Positions 60,950 to 64,000 of a DNA stretch of 64,000 bases are shown here, one piece after another. Below the pieces are notes generated by a model, which saw only the letters and a program-made list of their open reading frames with translations, was not told where the DNA came from and did not search any database. Source of the DNA: JAMWDF01 sp964645405 (GTDB lineage: Bacteria > Ratteibacteria > UBA8468 > B48-G9 > DSTR01); NCBI GenBank assembly GCA_964645405.1, contig CAZYCA010000042.1, positions 274,874-338,873 of the forward strand, given 5' to 3'. The position numbers and the translations under genes are program-made. Position 1 is the stretch's first letter; each line of letters begins with the position of its first letter.

Positions 60950-61797
60950 GAAGACCGGGAAAATTGCTCCAGCATCTTGCGGAAAAACCGGATGTCCATT
61001 CTTGTCTGGTCAGTAAGTGACTGTACCTCCAGTCCTGCGTATTCACTGTGGAAAGAAATCGGACCTGCAAAATTTTTTTCTTTGACCATTCTCACTACAG
61101 CCTGCCAGTCAACATAACCCTGACCCAGCCCCACTACCCGTAGCTGCCACTCTTCCCTTCCCTGGTTTAAAACTTTCTGTCTGATGACATCCTTCAGCGC
61201 CAGAGCACTCCAGTAATCACCAATAATGTCCACAGCCATAGCAAACGGCTCACCGACCAGCATTAAATGGCCTGTGTCTGCAAACACCCCGATGTATTCC
61301 GGGTCAAAATCTTTAACCAGATTCATCACGGCACAGGAATTCAAACCCATAGTTTGCCCGGAATGGTTGTGAATCATCACCTTCACCTGATACTTTTCTG
61401 CCAGTTTAGAAAAAACAGCCAGTTTTTTTCTAATCCGATCCACTGTCTTCCAGTAGCCATCTTTCTCCATAAACCAGTAGCCCAGTTTAATAAGTTTGAT
61501 TTTTTCCTGGCCGCAGGCTGCCAGTAATCTTTCTGTTTCTGGTTTTTCTGGCTCGGTGAAATCACCAGGCGTGGTAACCAGACCGACCATCAGACCATAC
61601 TCAGCAAAAATCTTACAGGCTAAGGGAAGTTTCTTTTCCACATTCTCAGGATTAACAGGATAACCTGGCCTGACACACAAATCCGCCCCATCAGCGTCAA
61701 CACTGCAAAGGGCTTGAGCTAACTCTTTCAGTGATAACGGCTGGAAATGCTTGGTAAAGACAACAAAGGGACTTTTCCTCTTTTTCGCTTCTTTCAT
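60946..61797 (-). CDS. Sugar phosphate isomerase/epimerase-like TIM barrel
   Basis: The 283-residue protein has the xylose-isomerase-like barrel with candidate ligands in VKVMIHNHSGQTMGLN, GVFADTGHLMLVGEP and PISFHSEYAGLEV. AAGGAGGG precedes ATG 61797, ruling out the longer start at 61815. It is a single-gene transcript convergent with the SDR operon, with ATTATA (TATAAT on the minus strand) at 61818-61823 as a likely -10 box. It joins the other two TIM barrels of the window as a probable aldose/ketose isomerase or dehydratase; specificity is unknown. Confidence 0.8.
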   Translation of the reverse strand: MKEAKKRKSPFVVFTKHFQPLSLKELAQALCSVDADGADLCVRPGYPVNPENVEKKLPLACKIFAEYGLMVGLVTTPGDFTEPEKPETERLLAACGQEKIKLIKLGYWFMEKDGYWKTVDRIRKKLAVFSKLAEKYQVKVMIHNHSGQTMGLNSCAVMNLVKDFDPEYIGVFADTGHLMLVGEPFAMAVDIIGDYWSALALKDVIRQKVLNQGREEWQLRVVGLGQGYVDWQAVVRMVKEKNFAGPISFHSEYAGLEVQSLTDQTRMDIRFFRKMLEQFSRSS

Positions 61798-61883
61798 CGG
61801 CCCTCCTTCTTTCATGAATTATACACTTTTCCCTGGACAAGAGGAAGATTTTTTGTTCTGTTTCCTCCGGATAAAGACTGGGG

Positions 61884-61889
61884 TATAAT
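61884..61889 (+). promoter_or_regulatory. -10 box of the PilZ-like gene
   Basis: A perfect TATAAT only 6 nt before the GTG start codon at 61896. No good -35 is visible at the standard distance. Transcription would begin at or next to the start codon, giving a leaderless mRNA. Confidence 0.5.
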
Positions 61890-61895
61890 AATAAC

Positions 61896-62510
61896 GTGGA
61901 CATTGAGTGGAAAAAGGTTAAGGAATTTACTGTTGTAGTTGGTAACCGCAGCCATCGGGCTGTACTTGACGAAATCGGGAGCAAGGGAGAACTTTATCTC
62001 CAGGTAATTGAACGCGACCATCCCTTCCAGAAAGCTGCCACCGGTGGTCCGGGTCAGGTAATTTTTGTTTACAATGACCAGAGTTATTATTTTCATGGCA
62101 AAATCTGTCCTCATGGTGAAGGCAGGATTCTGGTTCTCAGAGAAGCAGGAATTATCCTCAACAAAAGACAGGAACCAAGGTTGAGCGTACCGCCATTTCC
62201 TGTGGAAATTAAAGAGAAAGCTTTGTTCCGGATTAAAACTGTGGAAGCTTTTGTTTATGATATCTGCCGTTACGGCGTTAAAGTGGCAACAGAAGTACCT
62301 TTACCGGTGGAAAAGCAATACACATTAGATACCTGGTTGATGGTGAGAAAAACGCGGCGGTTTTTTTCTGCTGTCTGTACTGTAAGATATTGCGTACTGG
62401 AAAAGAAACTCTATTTTTCTGGTTTAAGGTTTGACCGGCTGGGAATAGAAGAAGGGAAGGTCCTGGAGAAGTTTTTGCATGAAGTCCGGGCAGAAATACC
62501 TTTTGTTTGA
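61896..62510 (+). CDS. PilZ-domain-like (cyclic-di-GMP binding) protein
   Basis: The 204-residue protein begins with GTG. An N-terminal beta-rich part (YcgR N-like, residues about 5-85) precedes a PilZ-like domain with RQEPR (the RxxxR motif, after NK) near 90 and DICRYGVKV near 125, where the usual D/N-x-S-x-x-G has Cys for Ser. The protein probably binds cyclic di-GMP and controls motility, adhesion or pilus function. The Cys substitution may weaken binding. There is no Shine-Dalgarno; the start follows the TATAAT directly. tRNA-Arg follows 24 nt after the stop. Confidence 0.72.
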   Translation: MDIEWKKVKEFTVVVGNRSHRAVLDEIGSKGELYLQVIERDHPFQKAATGGPGQVIFVYNDQSYYFHGKICPHGEGRILVLREAGIILNKRQEPRLSVPPFPVEIKEKALFRIKTVEAFVYDICRYGVKVATEVPLPVEKQYTLDTWLMVRKTRRFFSAVCTVRYCVLEKKLYFSGLRFDRLGIEEGKVLEKFLHEVRAEIPFV

Positions 62511-62534
62511 AGGAGTAGCCTTCTACTACCTCAA

Positions 62535-62608
62535 GCGCCTGTAGCTCAGCTGGACAGAGCAATGGGCTTCGAACCCAGAGGCCGCGCGTTCAAATCGCGC
62601 CAGGCGCG
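62535..62608 (+). tRNA. tRNA-Arg (anticodon TCG)
   Basis: Cloverleaf: acceptor GCGCCTG/CAGGCGC with G73; D stem GCTC/GAGC; anticodon loop CTTCGAA with anticodon TCG at 62569-62571; T stem GCGCG/CGCGC with loop TTCAAAT. The anticodon stem ATGGG/CCCAG has one A-G mismatch at its outer end. It decodes CGA and possibly other CGN codons. No CCA is encoded. Confidence 0.93.
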
Positions 62609-62647
62609 TGGGAATAAAATCTGACGAGCATAAAAGAAAGGAGAAAA

Positions 62648-63529
62648 ATGCGCATCATTGACATTCATAACCATCCTGACTGGCACGGTTACAATCTAAA
62701 AAGATTTCTTGACAATATGAACCAGTTCGGAATTGAGAAAACCTGGCTGCTAAGCTGGGAATGTCCCAGGGACGAATATGCTAACTGTAGCGGATGGCTG
62801 GGAGATAGCGGCGGTCCGATTCCTTTCAGCCGTTGCCTTTCTTACAGCGAAAGAAAACCGGAAAAGTTTATTCTTGGTTATGCTCCAGACCCGAGACGGC
62901 CTGAGGCATTAGACCGGATGCAGGCTGCAGTGGAAATCTATGGTGTGCGAGTTTATGGGGAACTTAAACTGCGCATGATGTATGACAACTGGGATGCTAT
63001 AAGGATGTACCGGTTTTGCGGGGAAAGAAAAATTCCGGTAGTGCTACACCTGGACTATGCCCTGGAAACAAAAACTCGTTATCCCCGACCTGACTGGTGG
63101 TATGGTGGAGGTATAGAAGCCCTGGAAAGAGCCTTAAAAATCTGCCCGGAGACCATCTTTATAGGTCATGGTCCCGGGTTCTGGGCACATATATCCGCTG
63201 ATGATAAATGGAGCAAGGAATACTATCCTCAGGGTAAAGTAATCGAAGGTGGGAAACTTCCTCTGCTGTTAAGAAAGTATCGTAACCTTTACTGTGACCT
63301 TTCCGCAGGCTCTGGCTGGAATGCTCTGCATCGTGATCTGGATTTTGCCAGAGATTTTTTGCTGGAGTTTCAGGACAGAATTCTTTACGGACGGGATTAC
63401 TTTGACAACAGACACCAGGAATTACTCAATTCCCTGTCTCTACCCGGGGAAGTTCTGGCAAAAATTTATCACAGGAATGCTCTTAAACTTGTTCCACTGA
63501 AGAAAACACTGAAAAGGGGCAGGATTTAA
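62648..63529 (+). CDS. Amidohydrolase family protein (amidohydrolase 2 type)
   Basis: The 293-residue protein begins MRIIDIHNHPDWHGYNLKRF with the metal motif HxH-like DIHNHPDW. It has VVLHLDYALETKT, FIGHGPGFWAHIS and a closing ILYGRDYFDN with the conserved Asp, as in amidohydrolase-2 (PF04909) decarboxylases and lactonases. It probably uses a divalent metal to hydrolyse or decarboxylate a small cyclic or acidic compound, perhaps a sugar lactone given the neighbourhood. AAAGGAG precedes the ATG. It lies between two tRNA genes. Confidence 0.85.
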   Translation: MRIIDIHNHPDWHGYNLKRFLDNMNQFGIEKTWLLSWECPRDEYANCSGWLGDSGGPIPFSRCLSYSERKPEKFILGYAPDPRRPEALDRMQAAVEIYGVRVYGELKLRMMYDNWDAIRMYRFCGERKIPVVLHLDYALETKTRYPRPDWWYGGGIEALERALKICPETIFIGHGPGFWAHISADDKWSKEYYPQGKVIEGGKLPLLLRKYRNLYCDLSAGSGWNALHRDLDFARDFLLEFQDRILYGRDYFDNRHQELLNSLSLPGEVLAKIYHRNALKLVPLKKTLKRGRI

Positions 63530-63541
63530 CCTTTCTGCGTT

Positions 63542-63570
63542 TTCACAAAAGATAGCAGTTGGTTTATAAT
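63542..63570 (+). promoter_or_regulatory. tRNA-His promoter
   Basis: TTCACA (63542-63547), 17 bp, TATAAT (63565-63570), placed 37 bp before the tRNA-His 5' end. Good match to sigma-70 consensus. Confidence 0.65.
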
Positions 63571-63606
63571 TAATAGTCAAACGTAGCCTTGAAGTTTTGA
63601 TTCCCT

Positions 63607-63680
63607 GGTGGGTGTAGCTCAGCGGATAGAGCGCCAGACTGTGGCTCTGGATGCCGGGGGTTCAAATCCCCTCACCCACC
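63607..63680 (+). tRNA. tRNA-His (anticodon GTG)
   Basis: Acceptor GTGGGTG/CACCCAC with the additional 5' G (G-1, 63607) opposite C73 (63680), the identity pair of tRNA-His. D stem GCTC/GAGC; anticodon stem CCAGA/TCTGG with loop CTGTGGC and anticodon GTG; T stem GGGGG/CCCCT (one G-T pair) with loop TTCAAAT. No encoded CCA. Confidence 0.96.
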
Positions 63681-63861
63681 CCTGACGGAGCAAAGAAACC
63701 ATTTTTCCTTTCCAGATATCTTAGCCGGATGATTTTATCTGGTAGACTTCAGTAGAACTTCCGCCTGTCTTCTGATATTCTACATTTATGTCGTTCTCGT
63801 CCTGTTTTTCCATTTCCAAAGTTAAACTGCTGGCTGGGATTTTCTTTTTGGTAGCTGGTAA
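63681..63861. other. Region between tRNA-His and IS1595-type transposase; open minus-strand frame
   Basis: After the transposase TAA (63862-63864, minus strand) the same frame stays open for 46 codons to a TAA at 63721-63723. A 30-codon ORF begins at ATG 63813 (MEKQDENDINVEYQ...), with GGAA just before it. It is hydrophilic and not recognised. It may be a real small protein, a gene remnant cut by the element, or chance. No terminal inverted repeat could be assigned. Confidence 0.2.
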
Positions 63862-64000
63862 TTAAAGTTGCACCAGATTGTTCTTTGAAATTTTCTGGTT
63901 AAGGAGTTTTCTTAACAGCGGCACGAGATTTTCGTCCCGATGATTAAACCGCCACTGTATCTCTTTCAGGTAAAGGTGAAAATAATCTTTGGGTACGCCA
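63862..64000 (-). mobile_element. IS1595/ISXO2-type transposase, C-terminal end (runs off the window)
   Basis: The last 139 bases encode, on the minus strand, 46 residues beginning GVPKDYFHLYLKEIQWRFNHR, which match the end of DDE transposases of the IS1595/ISXO2 group (pattern V-x-K-x-x-x-x-x-Y-L-x-E-x-x-x-R-F-N-x-R). The catalytic domain lies outside the window. The element sits next to tRNA-His; whether the tRNA was its target cannot be seen from this end. Confidence 0.68.

Noticed and set aside
1..64000. CRISPR arrays, phage modules, rRNA genes or an origin
   Set aside because: No regularly spaced repeats, no phage structural or integrase gene, no rRNA sequence and no DnaA-box cluster were seen.

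Overview
The window is a 64 kb piece of a bacterial chromosome. The two ends differ in character. No rRNA or marker gene fixes the taxonomy. Two adjacent prepilin-like genes of the '[24 protein letters not shown]' type, five large secreted DUF4838 proteins, a DUF4091 protein and many Gfo/Idh/MocA dehydrogenases and xylose-isomerase-like TIM barrels together suggest a polysaccharide-degrading member of the PVC group or a relative (Lentisphaerota, Kiritimatiellota or Omnitrophota-like). That placement is inference. TGA is used as an ordinary stop throughout, so the genetic code looks standard.

Region 1 (1-13,542) is visibly AT-richer and AGA/AGG-rich for arginine. All its genes are on the + strand and nearly all make, use or assimilate glutamine/ammonia: carbamoyl-phosphate synthase large subunit split into two adjacent genes, GMP synthase, glutamine-dependent NAD synthetase, a sigma-like regulator, glutamine synthetase, and a five-gene 'disassembled' glutamate synthase (amidotransferase, FMN/ferredoxin synthase, polyferredoxin, FAD oxidoreductase, GXGXG domain). 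Promoter-operator and hairpin leaders precede nadE and glnA. Region 2 (13.5-17.2 kb) continues the nitrogen theme with a promoter and hairpin leader, glutamate dehydrogenase, a flavodoxin-like protein and a DUF1846 protein, but in the base composition of the rest of the window.

Region 3 (17.2-26 kb) holds short, often convergent sugar-metabolism transcripts: three Gfo/Idh/MocA oxidoreductases, two TIM-barrel isomerases, a TauE/SafE permease, a nitroreductase, a URO-D-fold protein, a HEAT-repeat protein and an epimerase. Region 4 (27-35 kb) is a run of secreted glycosidase-like proteins (a 1,506-residue GH42-like protein, a DUF4091 protein, a GH5-like lipoprotein). Region 5 (34.9-40.8 kb) has mutL and mutS on either side of an AsmA-like gene.

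Region 6 (40.9-61 kb) is the most interesting part: five DUF4838 paralogues, a GH130 phosphorylase-like enzyme, two prepilin-like proteins, an SDR, a dehydrogenase and a beta-propeller glycosidase-like protein, with one FCD-type GntR regulator. A 16-bp motif centred on GTATAC (consensus about WTTTGTATACATWTTA) lies on or beside the -10 box of the gntR promoter, two other promoters and one divergent promoter pair. This suggests a single autoregulated regulon that couples DUF4838 hydrolases to a pseudopilin. Region 7 (61-64 kb) carries a PilZ-like gene, tRNA-Arg(TCG), an amidohydrolase, tRNA-His(GTG) with its own promoter, and the 3' end of an IS1595-type transposase running off the right edge.

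Several genes (gntR, the AsmA-like gene, the PilZ gene) have a -10 box only 6-10 nt before the start codon and no Shine-Dalgarno sequence, so leaderless mRNAs are likely.
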